Shown: positions 22,034 to 32,853 of the stretch, in pieces
How the letters are laid out: the number at the start of each line of letters is the position of its first letter
Numbering within the stretch: position 1 is the first letter of the stretch
DNA from: Pratylenchus scribneri
Lineage: Eukaryota > Nematoda > Chromadorea > Rhabditida > Pratylenchidae
DNA: 64,000 bases
Reading direction: 5' to 3'
Assembly: GCA_030063045.1 (NCBI GenBank)
Contig: JAQSEB010000077.1
Location: 310,001 to 374,000 of the forward strand
Made by a program: the position numbers and the translations under genes
The notes under the pieces: model-generated
Told to the model about the DNA's origin: nothing
The model's database searches: none
The model's input: only the letters and a program-made list of their open reading frames with translations

Positions 22034-23448
22034 TTGAATTACTTTTTCTACTTTCTTCAATGAAATTAATATTTTGTAAATTTTTGTCCAGTTGAATTAA
22101 TTGGCCAATTTCAATGAATAATTTAATTTGTGATTTTATTTTTTTTTAAACGAGCATGAAAAAATACGATGAATTAGTTAAATGTAATTAATTGGATATT
22201 TGCATAGAATTTGTAATAAAACACAAATTATATTTATGCATTTTATTTCACTTTTAATTATAAAAATTAAAATCTCAATTTCAGAGCAATTCAGAAAATT
22301 TATTAAATATAATAAATAAAAGATTTCTCTGAGAATTGGCTGATACTAATACCCAAAATTCCATATAAATTGCATGCTTAATGAATATAATTTGGCTAAT
22401 AAAGGAATATGAAAAATTATAAATGGAATTGGCATTGATTGATGATGATGAGAGATGAGAGATGACCCATCCATTACTGTAGCGAATTAGAATGGATTCT
22501 GCAATTTTGCCCGAGGCAAATTTCAAAAGAAGTGATTGTCTTTAACAGAAAAAAAGAGAAAATGCTATCCATATAGGAATTCGGATCTATCCACCCACAA
22601 TTGAGAATAAAAAAAATATAAATATTCAACATTCATTCATCTATTTGAAAAAATTTTTGCCTGTATTTATAGTAAATGAAAAATTTCAAAAATTTAGAAA
22701 ATTTTTTTCAGTCAAAAAATGTTGAAAATTAAAAAATTTCAACAAATTTAATTTTTAAAAATTTATTTAAAAATTTTTTGTGGGGGTCAAAAAATTTTAT
22801 TTTAAAATTCATCAAAAAATTGTTAAAATTACTTAAAAATTTTTGTCCAAGTCAAATTTTGAATTTCATCAAATTTTTTTTAAATTTACTTAAAAATATT
22901 TTTAAATCTGAGTCCAAAAATTAGTTTTGTATTTCACAAAAAATTTTAAGTCAAATTTTTTTAGAGTCAAAAAATGTTTTTAAATTTTTTGAAAATTTTG
23001 AAATTTTAATTAAATTTTTTCCATTAAAATTAAATTTTTTTCATTTCAGATTTTGCCAATTTTCCACCTCTTCATTAGCACATTCCGATGAATGCCGCAT
23101 CAGCAGCAATGCATCATCCAAAGAGGACATACGCGCCTCGCCGAAGTGGAAGTGAAAAAAGCACAAATAAATGAATGAATGATGCGGATTTATTATTCGA
23201 TAATTATTATTATTTCCATGTTCTTCTTTGACGCACAATTTTTGATCCATTTTGACCTCATACATATTCTTGTAGCATTTTTATGATAAAATTTTAATAA
23301 AAAATGCAGTAAAAATTACCTATTTTAGGGGTCATCGAAATCTATTTTGTCGGATTTCAAAAAGTAAAATTTAAATTACATAATTTTCGTGATTACGGGA
23401 AAAATTTTGGAAAGCTCCTATGCAACGCAGAGACTTGAAAATATGTTA
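22034..23448. other. Mostly non-coding; one possible minus-strand exon at 23041-23265
   Basis: The minus-strand frame 23265-23041 follows a plausible acceptor and contains MSSLDDALLLMRHSSE, which resembles the SLDDAIHVLRNHA segment of E-protein transcription factors, but no bHLH domain follows. I do not call a gene. The rest (22.6-23.04 kb) is poly(A/T)-rich. Confidence 0.3.
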
Positions 23449-23840
23449 ATTCGACTTGGCAAGGTCGGTTTAGTCAGTGACATTTAAATTTAAGAGCAAT
23501 ATGGACTTGTCTTAAAAAGCTAAACCGATTTAAACCCAGACCAGTTAAAAATCTCGGCTATTAAGACTTCTTACAGATTTGACAATGGCCACACCCAACC
23601 CCCACTACCACCCGAAGCCACGCCCATTCCCCCGACACACCCTACCAGATAGTCTCATTCGACTGGGCATGGTCGATTTAATATATAAATTTCAATATCA
23701 AACCGATTTTAGCTTATTCTGAAAAGCTGAACCATTGTTTAAACCCAAACCGGTTTTGGTTTACCAATGTTTGCCAAAGCCCTAATATCGGTTTGAAATT
23801 AAAATTTCATAGACTGAATCGACCATGCCGGGTCGACTCC
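23449..23840. repeat. MITE-like element with imperfect inverted ends
   Basis: The left end CGACTTGGCAAGGTCGGTTT matches the complement of the right end (TCGACCCGGCATGGTCGATT, read inward) with a few changes. A third, direct copy of this end lies at about 23660 (CGACTGGGCATGGTCGATTT). Inner arms repeat AAACC(G/C)A-type words. No target duplication was established. Confidence 0.5.
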
Positions 23841-24105
23841 TAATGAATTTGTTTAATGTTGTTTGGAGAGTGAGGGATGCTCGGGATAATTATACAATTT
23901 ATACGGATTTTTATAAAAGAAAAAATCCGAGTATATTTTTTTCCAAAATTATTTGATTTTTGTTTTTAATTCTGTAAATTATTTTAAATAAAAATGTTAA
24001 CAAAATGGAAATTATTTAATCTATTATATTCCAAAAATATAAATTTAAATTTGTCTTTTTATTATATTAAAATATTAAATTTTTATGTATTATAGGTATA
24101 TAAAT

Positions 24106-25057
24106 ATGGAAACAGCTCACCAGAAAGAAAATGTTCCTATCGAATTTTTAAAGCAGGTTTCACTTTCTAATTTATTTAATTTAAAATTGGAAATTGTATA
24201 TATGTGTTTTAAGTAACATTTGAGGATAAAATATTCTAGCATGATAATTCTAAAAACATGAAGATTTTCCGTGCCTCTAATTTGGTTCGTTTTTGACCTC
24301 TAATTTCACAATTTTTTGTTCTCCTATGGAAAACTTTTTAGGTTTAAGATTAGGTATGAGGTTTAATATACCATTCAAAAGCCCATGAAAAAAGCTACAA
24401 TCTGGTTTTTAAATCATCAAAATTGGCCATAATTCAACAAATTTATGGCCAAGCCCCTACCCCTACATATCCCTAGCCCTTAGCCCCCAGTTCCCATGCC
24501 GCCCCTAACCTAACCCTAGCCCCTAAAATTTTCCATAGAGAAAAAAAATTTATGAAATTAGAGGCAATAACGAACCAGGGTGGCAAAAAACCTTTTGCGA
24601 TTTTATATAGAATAAAATTATTAAAATGATATAAATGTAAAATGTGTTGGCCGATGTTGATAATTCAAAATGACTAAAAATGTATTAAAATTTTTGAGAA
24701 TTTTTGGCCACAAAACAGTGCATATTCAATAGTGAAAAATGCTTTTTGAAATCATTTTGTAGGTAATTTTATGCCCTATTCTTATAAAATGTTAATATAC
24801 AAATTTACAAATTGATCTTGAGATTTTACCACCATCGATAATACCTAGATTATTTCGTCCCAAAATGTTGTAGGCCAAAAAAAATCAAATTAATTTTCAT
24901 GAAAGAGATTTGAAATTTTCAGAAAAATGCCCCCTTATTATCTACCGATGAAATGTTGGAAAAACGAAAAGAATGCTCTAACAATAATGGTTGGAAAATT
25001 ACATGCTTAATTTTGTCATTGGCTTTGATTCTCTCTTCTTGGTCAATTTGGAACTAA
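24106..25057 (+). CDS. Small tail-anchored membrane protein, 61 residues
   Basis: Two exons, 24106-24156 and 24923-25057, joined in phase 0 across a 766-bp intron with GT/TTTTCAG ends. The protein begins METAHQKENVP, has a charged middle (MLEKRKEC) and ends in one hydrophobic helix (CLILSLALILSSWSIW) followed by a single Asn. This is the layout of a C-terminally anchored membrane protein. No family is recognised, and the short length makes the call provisional. The intron is filled by two transposon relics, which supports its being a tolerated intron. Confidence 0.5.
24276..24590. repeat. MITE in the intron of the tail-anchored gene
   Basis: The left end TTGGTTCGTTTTTGACCTCT and the right end (CTGGTTCGTTATTGCCTCTA read inward) are imperfect inverted repeats. 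TCTATGGAAAA words are mirrored further in. The interior has a run of CCCTAACC/CCCTAGCCCC words also found in two larger palindromes at 26.9 and 36.5 kb. Confidence 0.55.
24600..24890. repeat. Degenerate copy of the 18.4-kb fold-back family
   Basis: It shares GTTGGCCGATGTTGATAATT, GGTAATTTTATGCC, TTTACCACCATCG and TTTCGTCC...ATGTTGTAGG with the elements at 18.44 and 40.29 kb, but is eroded. Confidence 0.5.
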
Positions 25058-25429
25058 TTTACTTTGATGGAAAGGTTTTTAATATAAATTTTCAATCAAT
25101 TTTTGTCACATTTTATAATAAAACTCTGCTATAAATTTTGCATTTTATACAATACAAATCCATTCGGTAATTATGGAGTTTGTATCCCTTTTTTGTTGAG
25201 AAGGGAAAAAGTGATGAAGAGTCTACCCTTTTTGTCATCAGGATTAAAGTTCGGATCATTAGGGTTATACTGGCACTGAAACGTGTGCTCTGAAATGTGA
25301 ATGTGGGCACTGAAACATTACCCACCGAAAATTGCTCAGTCAGCATTATTGAAAAATGTTTTGACAATTTTTAATTGGCACAAAAATAAATTAAAAATTC
25401 AAGCAAAATAAATAAATAATTAATTAAAG

Positions 25430-28400
25430 AATGTGCGAGTAGTCCATTCTTCACAGCCATCAATTCCCAAATGTCCAAATATAGCGGAGATGAAAATGGA
25501 ACAATATGAATATGTAAAAAAATGCAAGGAAGATGGCCGCCAAAACTTTTGGAATCCAACCAACTTATTTTCTTCATTCCTCACAAATTCGGGTTTGAAC
25601 ATTCAGAGAAAGCCTGGAACTGGTATTTTATTTTATAACAATAATATAAATATATTATAATCATTTTAAAGAAGAGCCTTTTCTTCAAAAACTTGAAGCA
25701 CATTGTCCATACAGAATCAAACAATGGCAGCAAAATAAATTGATAAAATATTTTGAAATCAAAATTATCACAAATCGCATTGGGAATGTGCCCGTTGGAA
25801 ATATGCCAATTAGGGATGAAGGCATTTGGGTTCAACCAATTACAATTGGACTCACCATCAAAGCATATGATGAAAACTATGCATATGTTGCGGCCAATAC
25901 TGATTACCGGCCAAAACTGATTTTGGCCGGCCAAAACTGATTTTGGCCGATTTTCGGCCAAAACTGATTATGGCTAGCCAAAACTGATTTTGGCTAGCCA
26001 AAAGTGATTGTGGCTAGCCAAAACTGATTATGGCCGGCCAAAACTGATTATGGCCGGCCAAAACTGATTATAGCCGGCCAAAACTGATTGAAGATGGAAA
26101 TAGAGGGATTAAGGTGGATATGGGGGGATAAGCCGGATTAAGCCCAGAAATTGAAGGGAAATGGCCCGCAGGGCCAGTGGGATGTAGGGGAAGTGTCTGA
26201 TAGTGCGCGGGATATAGCTGGATATAGGAGGATTAAGGTGGATATGGGGGGATAAGCCGGATTAAGCCCAGAAATTGAAGGGAAATGGCCCGCAGGGCCA
26301 GTGGGGTGTAGGGGAAGTGTTTGATAGTGCGCGGGATATAGCTGGATATAGGAGGATTAAGGTGGATATGGGGGGATAAGCCGGATTAAGCCCAGAAATT
26401 GAAGGGAAATGGCCCGCAGGGCCAGTGGGATGTAGGGGAAGTGTCTGATAGTGCGCGGGATATAGCTGGATATAGGAGGATTAAGGTGGATATGGGGGGA
26501 TTAAACCGGATTAAGCCCCGGAATGGACGGGAAATGGCCCGCAGGGCCAGTGGGGTGTAGGGGAAGTGTCTGATAGTGCGCGGGATATAGCTGGATATAG
26601 GAGGATTAAGGTGGATATGGGGGGATTAAACCGGATTAAGCCCCGGAATGGACGGGAAATGGTCCAAAGGGCCAGTGGAAGGTCGGGTAGTGCCTGAGAG
26701 TGCGCGGGATATAACCGGATATTGGGGGATTAAGATGGATAAGGGGGAATTAAGCCGGATTAAGCCCCGGAATAGATGTAGTATTAGGCTCAAATTCCTA
26801 TACCGAGCCGCTGACGGCTCTTGATTGGTCATCCTGGCCCTAACTCTATCCCCTAAATAGGTTTAATCCGGCTTAATCCCCATTATCCACGTTAAACCCC
26901 CTTTATCCTGCTATATCCCGCGTGCTCCGAACTCCTAAACCCCTAGATCCCATGCCGCCCCTAACCATAACCCTAATCCCTAGCCCCTAGCTAAGCTTAA
27001 TCCGGCTTAATCCCCCTTAATCCACGTATATCCTCATATATCCAGGGCTTAATCCCGCGCCGTCTACAGGCCTCTGTTACACTTCCCCGACGTTCCAGTG
27101 GCCTTCCTTCCGGGCCATTTCCCATAGATTTCAGGGCTTGATCCAGCTTAATCCCCTTATATCCACCTTAATCCCTCTATATCCGGCTTAATCCCGTGCA
27201 CTATTAAGGCCTTCGACACCTTTCTCCGACCTTCCTGTGGCCTTCCGGACTATTTCCATTCCATTTCGGGGCTTAATCCGGTTTAATCCCCCCATATCCA
27301 GCTTAATCCCTCTATTTTCATCTTCAATCACTTTTGGCTAGCCAAAATCAGTTTTGGCTAGCCATAATCAGTTTTGGCCGAAAATCGGCCAAAATCAGTT
27401 TTGGCCGGCCAAAATCAGTTTTGGCCGGTAATCAGTATTGGCCGCAACACATACACATACACATCCACTGGGCAACTTTTTATTTGGAACATGAAAACTT
27501 TGATTGGGGAAGAACCGAATAATAGGACATTTGGTGCCGAGGGTGATATTGTTGGCTGCGGTTTAAGGCAAATTTCTGCTGCTGGAGGAAATTATGAAAT
27601 TTTCTTTACAAAGAATGGACAGCAAATTGGTCAGTTTTTTAAGTAATAAAATGCTCTCTCTATTAGCATCAAATAACATTTAAATTATATAATTAATTAT
27701 TAATTCATGCCAGTAAGAAAATTCTTTCAATTTTTATTTAATTTTTTCAATGTCTTTATAAATATTTGGAAGATAATTTTTTACCTACAAATATATTTTT
27801 TCCCTACAATTTTATTTTTTTACCTACCAACTGAATTTTTTTTCAATCGGGGGCCGTATGCAAAGAACTTTGTCAAATAACAATTGTAATTTGACCTTGT
27901 CAGTTTACAATGAACAATGACAATCAACAAGCTGTTAAATTCGTATGCAAAGAAAGTTATTGGTCATTGTCAATTTGACAACGAACTAATGGTCAACTTA
28001 CAATTGTAACTTAACGATGATCTTCAAATGCCCCTTTCTTATTGAGTGAGCGAATTATGAATGGTCCTTTTCAATGAATGTAAATATCAAAAATGGCAAT
28101 TTTTATTAAAATCGATTTAAATTTATTATTAAAATTATTTTTAATATTAATATATATCTCCTTTCTATTTGTACTTTTATTTGAATAAATTTTATTTTCT
28201 TTTTTATTAAATTTTTGATAGTTTTGTCGAAATAATGTGAAATTAATGACTCATAGTTGTTTACTCATAAAATATTTTGTGTAGAATGTAGATGCTAAAA
28301 ATAGTAGGACATTTTCTATTCCATAAAAACGTTTATTTTGATCACATTTGGCCTAAAGGGCAGTATTTCTTCATTCATTGTTGTTGGAAAAAGCATCTGC

Positions 28401-31400
28401 ATGTCATCGCCGTTTCTTTTGGCCAAAAGGACAATAATAGTCGTTGTATTCGGCTCTATTTAAGCGCACCTGCATTTTCATCGTCATCATTTCCTTTTTC
28501 CCTATGGGGCTATAAAATTCTCCAATTTATTAACTTTTATATTTTTTAAGAAAGAATTAATCTTTTTTGAATATTTTGTTAATTAATTGAATTGAAATGG
28601 CTCTTTTCAATGCTGCAATGTCCACCCGTATTGCCGAGTCCATTCGAGATAATTACAATCAATTCTTTCCGGCAAACAAAGACAATGCACATGCGCGTAT
28701 AACGCAAAATGCCTGGCAAACACTGACAAGCCAAATCAACGGTGAATTTGGCTCAAGTGTTACTGTGAAACAGGCAAATAAATTGTTGAATTTAATTTTT
28801 AAATGAATTTAATATAGGTGCAAGATAAGTGGCATAACATGCGTCGGAAGTCTAAGGAAAAATTCCAAAAGGAAAAGAAGTAAAGTTAATTTTAATTAAA
28901 TAATTTAAAAATGATTTTTGCCTTTAGGCACGTCAAAGGCACTGGAGGTGGCTCTCCTCCTTCGGATGACGATAATGCCGAAAAGACGGACCATCAAATA
29001 ATCGTGGATACACTTGGGCAAACTGCTTCTTTCCAAGGTGTGCCTGGAGGGATGGCTTCACCACTTGTGCCGTCATCTTCTGGATCGGACCTTGCCAAAG
29101 TTAAGGAAGAAGGCCAACAATATCAGGTAATAATTAATTGAAATGGAAATAAAATAATCTTAAATATTAAGCCTCTGAAGCGAATGAAATTGGAAATCCC
29201 CCCTTTTGGTTTTGGGGGCACTCAGCAGTCGTCATCTGCCGCGGGATCTCCAATTCCACGGACTCAAACGCCAATTGCTGAACTTCAGCGTTCGGTATTG
29301 GAATTGCAATTGCAAAATCAGAAGCATTTGTCCAAATCCTTGGAAAAATTGGACCAATTGGCTGGAACAATGACTTCGTATTATTCGAAGAAATTGGGTA
29401 AAGAAGAATTGAAAGAGGAGAAGTTTGACCTTTCATAAGAGGAAGGATGAAGCAGGAAATTGAATCAAGATAAATGAGAATTGGGGTTTGAAATTGGATA
29501 ATTGAATGAATTATATTAATTCTATTTTCGGTTATATTTTTTTTTATCAATTATGATAATGATGAATTAAATTAATTCTATGATTTTATTTAATAAAATG
29601 GATTATATTATGATAAATTTTGATAAATATTAAATGATTGGATTGATAATTTTGATAAATATGAATTAAATCTGATTCGTATTATATTTTCTGTATTAAT
29701 TTTTCATAAAAATTTTGACAAATTTGCATAGAATATGGCTGAATTTATGGAGGATTTGGAGGCGGAGGAACGAGAAAGAGAAGCCAGAGGACAATATGTT
29801 GATCCCATAAATGAAATGCGCAATTATTCCCAACGAGAAAGGGATAAAGAATTGATCAAACGTTTTCGCTTCCCGGAACATGCTATTAATTATCTTTCTG
29901 ATTTGATTGGAGATCAAATCATGCCCAAACAGGGGCAAAAAGGCTTACCCATTCCAGCGCGAATTCAAGTAAAATTTTACTAAATATGGAGTCAAAAAAA
30001 TAAAAATTAATTAGGTCATGGTAGCTTTGCACTACCTAGCTTCCAATACCTTTCATCTACATATATCCGATGCTTTCAAAATGAACCAATCTTCTATTTC
30101 ACGCATTTTCAAAAGAGTTACAGCGGCCCTTGCCGAGCACGTTGGAGAATTTGTGGCTATGCCAAATGCAGAAAAGAGCACCAGAATTAAGGGGGAATTT
30201 CTCCAGCATTGTAATTTGCCATATATCATTGGATGTGTCGACGGATGCCAAATTTTGATTGAGGCATGATTTAGTGTATTCATTCTTTTTTGAATTTGAC
30301 CTTAGGCACCAAAAGTTGATGAACGGTCATATGTCAACAGGAAAAATCAACACAGTATCAATTTTATGGGCATTGTTGATTTTGATAGATGTTTCATTTG
30401 TGTGGATGCGCGTTGGCCTGGATCTGCACACGATGCATCGGTTCTTCGGTAATTATTTTATTCAAATTAACATAAGAAAGAGAATGATTTGGTAATAAAA
30501 GAATGAAATTTGCCACCAAAACACAAATTTAATGCCATTAGTCTAAGTCAATACAATTTAGGTCATATGAATTATTGGATTTTTAAAAATTAAAATGAAG
30601 TGGCCGTAGTTATGGCCTCAAAAAATTGATTTATATTAACATTTATATTTTTTACAAGAATTTTTGCTTATAATTGAAAAGAATTATACATATAAGTAAT
30701 TTTTAAGTAACAGTGCCGTTTGGGACTATTTTGAAAACGGAAATGCAGGCCCAAATACAATGTTGCTCGGCGACAGTGGCTACCCATTAAAAACGTGGTT
30801 AATGGTCCCTTATGCCAGGCCACAACAGGAAAAAGAATGGCGATTTAACACGGCATTAAGCCGTGGAAGAGTAAAAGTGGAAATGGCATTTGGCAGGCTT
30901 AAGCGCCGTTTCTCAATAAATCGCACAGGATACAGGATTGCCACGGAAAAAATTCCATGCGCCATTATTTCGTCAGCAATTTTGCACAATATTGCAACAA
31001 TTTATCGTCTTCCTGACGTAGAAGAGGATTTAAATTTGGAAGAAATGCCGGACAATGAAAATGTTGAAGAACTTGCCGATCGGCAAGACCGAAACCGACA
31101 AGCAGCCGTAAATAAAAGAAATGAATTGGCCAATCGTTTTGAATAAAATTTGATTAAAAGACACATTTTTAAATGATAAATTGAAATTTTTGGTACCAAT
31201 TTTCAAAAATTCATTAAAAATAAAGAAATTGGAATTTTATTAAAAATTTTATATCATTAAATAGAAGAAGCTTCGAATTTATGAAAAAATTTTATTTGTA
31301 TTTATTTGATTGAATTTTGTATTTTTTATAACGGTTTAAAGTTGATTGTAAGTTTGCGTACCCTGCTATAGAGCAGGGTACGTTTTTAACAATGAATTGG

Positions 31401-32172
31401 TTGTCAAATAACAATTGTAACTTTCTTTGCATACCGGTCAATTTTTTACGACGCGTTCGTTGTTAAATGACAATGTCAGTTGACAAGGAACCCGTCGTAA
31501 GTTCTTTGCATACGGGTTCATTGTTACCTGACAACCAAGTCATTGTCAACCTACCCTTACAATGTTCTTTGCATACGGGCCCGGGCATTAAATTATGAGT
31601 GGTTTGAAATGAAACAAATTCGGTTTAAAAAAATATAATTTAAATTTAATTAATTATTTTTGGATTGGAAATATTATTAATGATAAAAATTGGGTAGTTT
31701 AGCTGGGAAAAGCTTGGAAATAAATGGGAACTTGGATATAAATATTTAATCATCACAAATTGTTCTGCCATTGTTGATTGTAGGTAAAAAAATATATTTG
31801 TAGGTAAAAAGATATTTTATCTAAATATTTTACTCTAAAAAGGAATTAATTCCAACAATAAAAATTGATGCATGTAAAATTTATGATTTAATTTTGAAAT
31901 ATAAATTGAAAAAGAGTTCATTTTATTTTTTTTTACATATTCTGTCTTTTTCAGTTTTTTCCAAAAACTAACTTTTTTCTATATTTTTAAATTTTTAAAT
32001 TTTAGATTTGAAATTCACATTGAATTCTACGGACATTGGCGATGGCAAATTTTTTCCAATTATTACATTCAGACAAAAAGAACGAGACAGTGAAATTGAG
32101 CTGGAGACCAACTTTGGAGAACAAGAACACATACCCCACGGAATAAAATTCAAATACAACATTAATAACTGA
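25430..32172 (+). CDS. SPRY-domain protein, exon broken by a fold-back element
   Basis: Exons: 25430-25622, 25672-27629 (containing a 1564-bp insertion), 32006-32172. Without the insertion and one CATA copy the model is 250 codons and closes in phase. SPRY marks are YFEIKI, IGLTIKAYDENYAY, TSTGQLF, TFGAEGDIVGCGL and IFFTKNGQQI in exon 2, with the closing strands (FFPIITF, LETNFGEQ ... FKY) in exon 3. SPRY folds are protein-binding modules. The 5' end is uncertain: the first exon follows an AAAG acceptor, or translation may start at ATG 25493. With the element in place the SPRY fold is split, so this allele is probably non-functional. The last intron (27630-32005) contains a whole Harbinger transposon. 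Confidence 0.75.
25886..27449. mobile_element. 1.56-kb palindromic element inside the SPRY exon
   Basis: Ends TGTTGCGGCCAATACTGATT are perfect inverted repeats, flanked by CATA (25882-25885 and 27450-27453). Subterminal arms are tandem units of CCAAAACTGATT plus GGCCGG/GGCTAG. The interior is about five tandem ~124-bp units (26107-26770; phrases GGATTAAGGTGGATATGGGG, GGCCCGCAGGGCCAGTGG) followed by diverged copies in reverse orientation (26860-27310). No coding sequence. It shares its interior with the element at 36.02 kb. Confidence 0.85.
28597..29438 (+). CDS. Harbinger Myb/SANT-like DNA-binding protein
   Basis: Exons 28597-28773, 28818-28879, 28928-29126 and 29172-29438 give 234 residues in phase. 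The N-terminus (about 1-80) is a trihelix/Myb-like region with ITQNAWQTLTSQIN and VKQVQDKWHNMRRKSKEKF, continuing KHVKGTGGGSPPSDDD. The C-terminal third is coiled-coil-like (IAELQRSVLELQLQNQ) and rich in Lys/Glu. In Harbinger elements this partner binds the transposon ends and helps import the transposase. Intron 1 starts with GC rather than GT (CAG|GCAAAT ... ATATAG), the only way to join VKQ to VQDKW. Confidence 0.8.
29735..31146 (+). CDS. Harbinger DDE transposase (DDE_Tnp_4 type)
   Basis: Exons 29735-29968, 30015-30263, 30306-30448 and 30708-31146 join to 354 residues. The helix-turn-helix-like region is near MNQSSISRIFKRV (about 100). The catalytic triad is visible: first Asp in IGCVDGCQI, second Asp in LLGDSGYP, Glu in VEMAFGRLKRR. 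NRKNQHSINFMGIVD and WPGSAHDA are family signatures. All are in frame, so the enzyme looks intact. Intron 2 has a GC donor (GAG|GCATGA, 30264-30305). Acts as a cut-and-paste transposase, with the neighbouring Myb/SANT-like protein. Confidence 0.88.
31357..31382. other. Perfect 11-bp hairpin inside the Harbinger 3' region
   Basis: CGTACCCTGCT and AGCAGGGTACG are exact complements separated by ATAG, followed by a T run. It lies about 210 bp after the transposase stop, so it could be a structured 3' RNA element; function unknown. Confidence 0.5.
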
Positions 32173-32289
32173 TTAAACAAAGATGTGAAATTCGATTTGA
32201 TGATAAACACAATCAAATACCCTTGTTAAATAAAGGAGGAATAATGAATTTATCTTTTTTATCATGAAATATGCAAATTTTCTTTTGCA

Positions 32290-32485
32290 AATAAATATAT
32301 GATATGCCCAAGTTTTATGTTTAATAATTTTGTTTTAAATGAAGGAAATGATGGAGGATATCAAGGGATTGTGTTTATGTTTACCGTAAATTTAAATATT
32401 TTCTAATTCCAATAAAAAGGCCACCATTTTCTTCTCATTTCTTAAAAGTTTATGGGCCCTAATTTCAAGGAAGAATTTAAACAAT
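32290..32485. repeat. Dispersed repeat family, copy 2
   Basis: Shares TGTTTAATAATTTTGTTTTA, GAAATGATGGAGGATATCAA, TAAATTTAAATATTTTC and AAAAGTTTATG with the copies at 8.03 and 49.88 kb. It lies between two convergent SPRY genes. Confidence 0.6.
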
Positions 32486-32853
32486 CAATTCGATTCTACA
32501 AAAGTATTTTTGGGCGACAAAAACAATTTACCACCAAAATTTATCTAATTACAAATAATAGAAGCATACAATATTAAATTAATATTTTGCTATGAAAAGA
32601 AAATGAATCATTTATAAAATTCATTTATATATTTGTAAATATATGAAATTTAGAACTATTTCTAATTTTATTTTAAAAATTTGATTCGAATTTGATATGA
32701 ATGTACAATGTACCAATAAAAATATTTCCAACATTTGATATTTTAAAATTATTTTACTGAGTTAAAAAATTAAAAATTGAATTTGAAATTAATTAATAAA
32801 TTCGAATTTTTTTGAATCTTCTTTTTTTTCAGTTGTATTCGTAATTTTGATTC

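Larger units (their letters stand above)
27849..31583 (+). mobile_element. PIF/Harbinger transposon, apparently complete
   Basis: Inverted ends (GG(G/C)CCGTATGCAAAGAAC read inward) enclose two genes in the order Myb/SANT-like protein then DDE transposase, as in autonomous Harbinger elements. Subterminal words TTGTCAAATAACAATTGTAA occur at both ends. I could not fix a 3-bp target duplication. A further outer inverted repeat (27779-27810 with 31777-31810) encloses the element. It lies in the last intron of the SPRY gene in the same orientation. Confidence 0.8.

Noticed and set aside
26107..26770. Tandem direct repeats that might be a CRISPR-like array
   Set aside because: Units are about 124 bp with no unique spacers, inside a palindromic transposon of a eukaryote.
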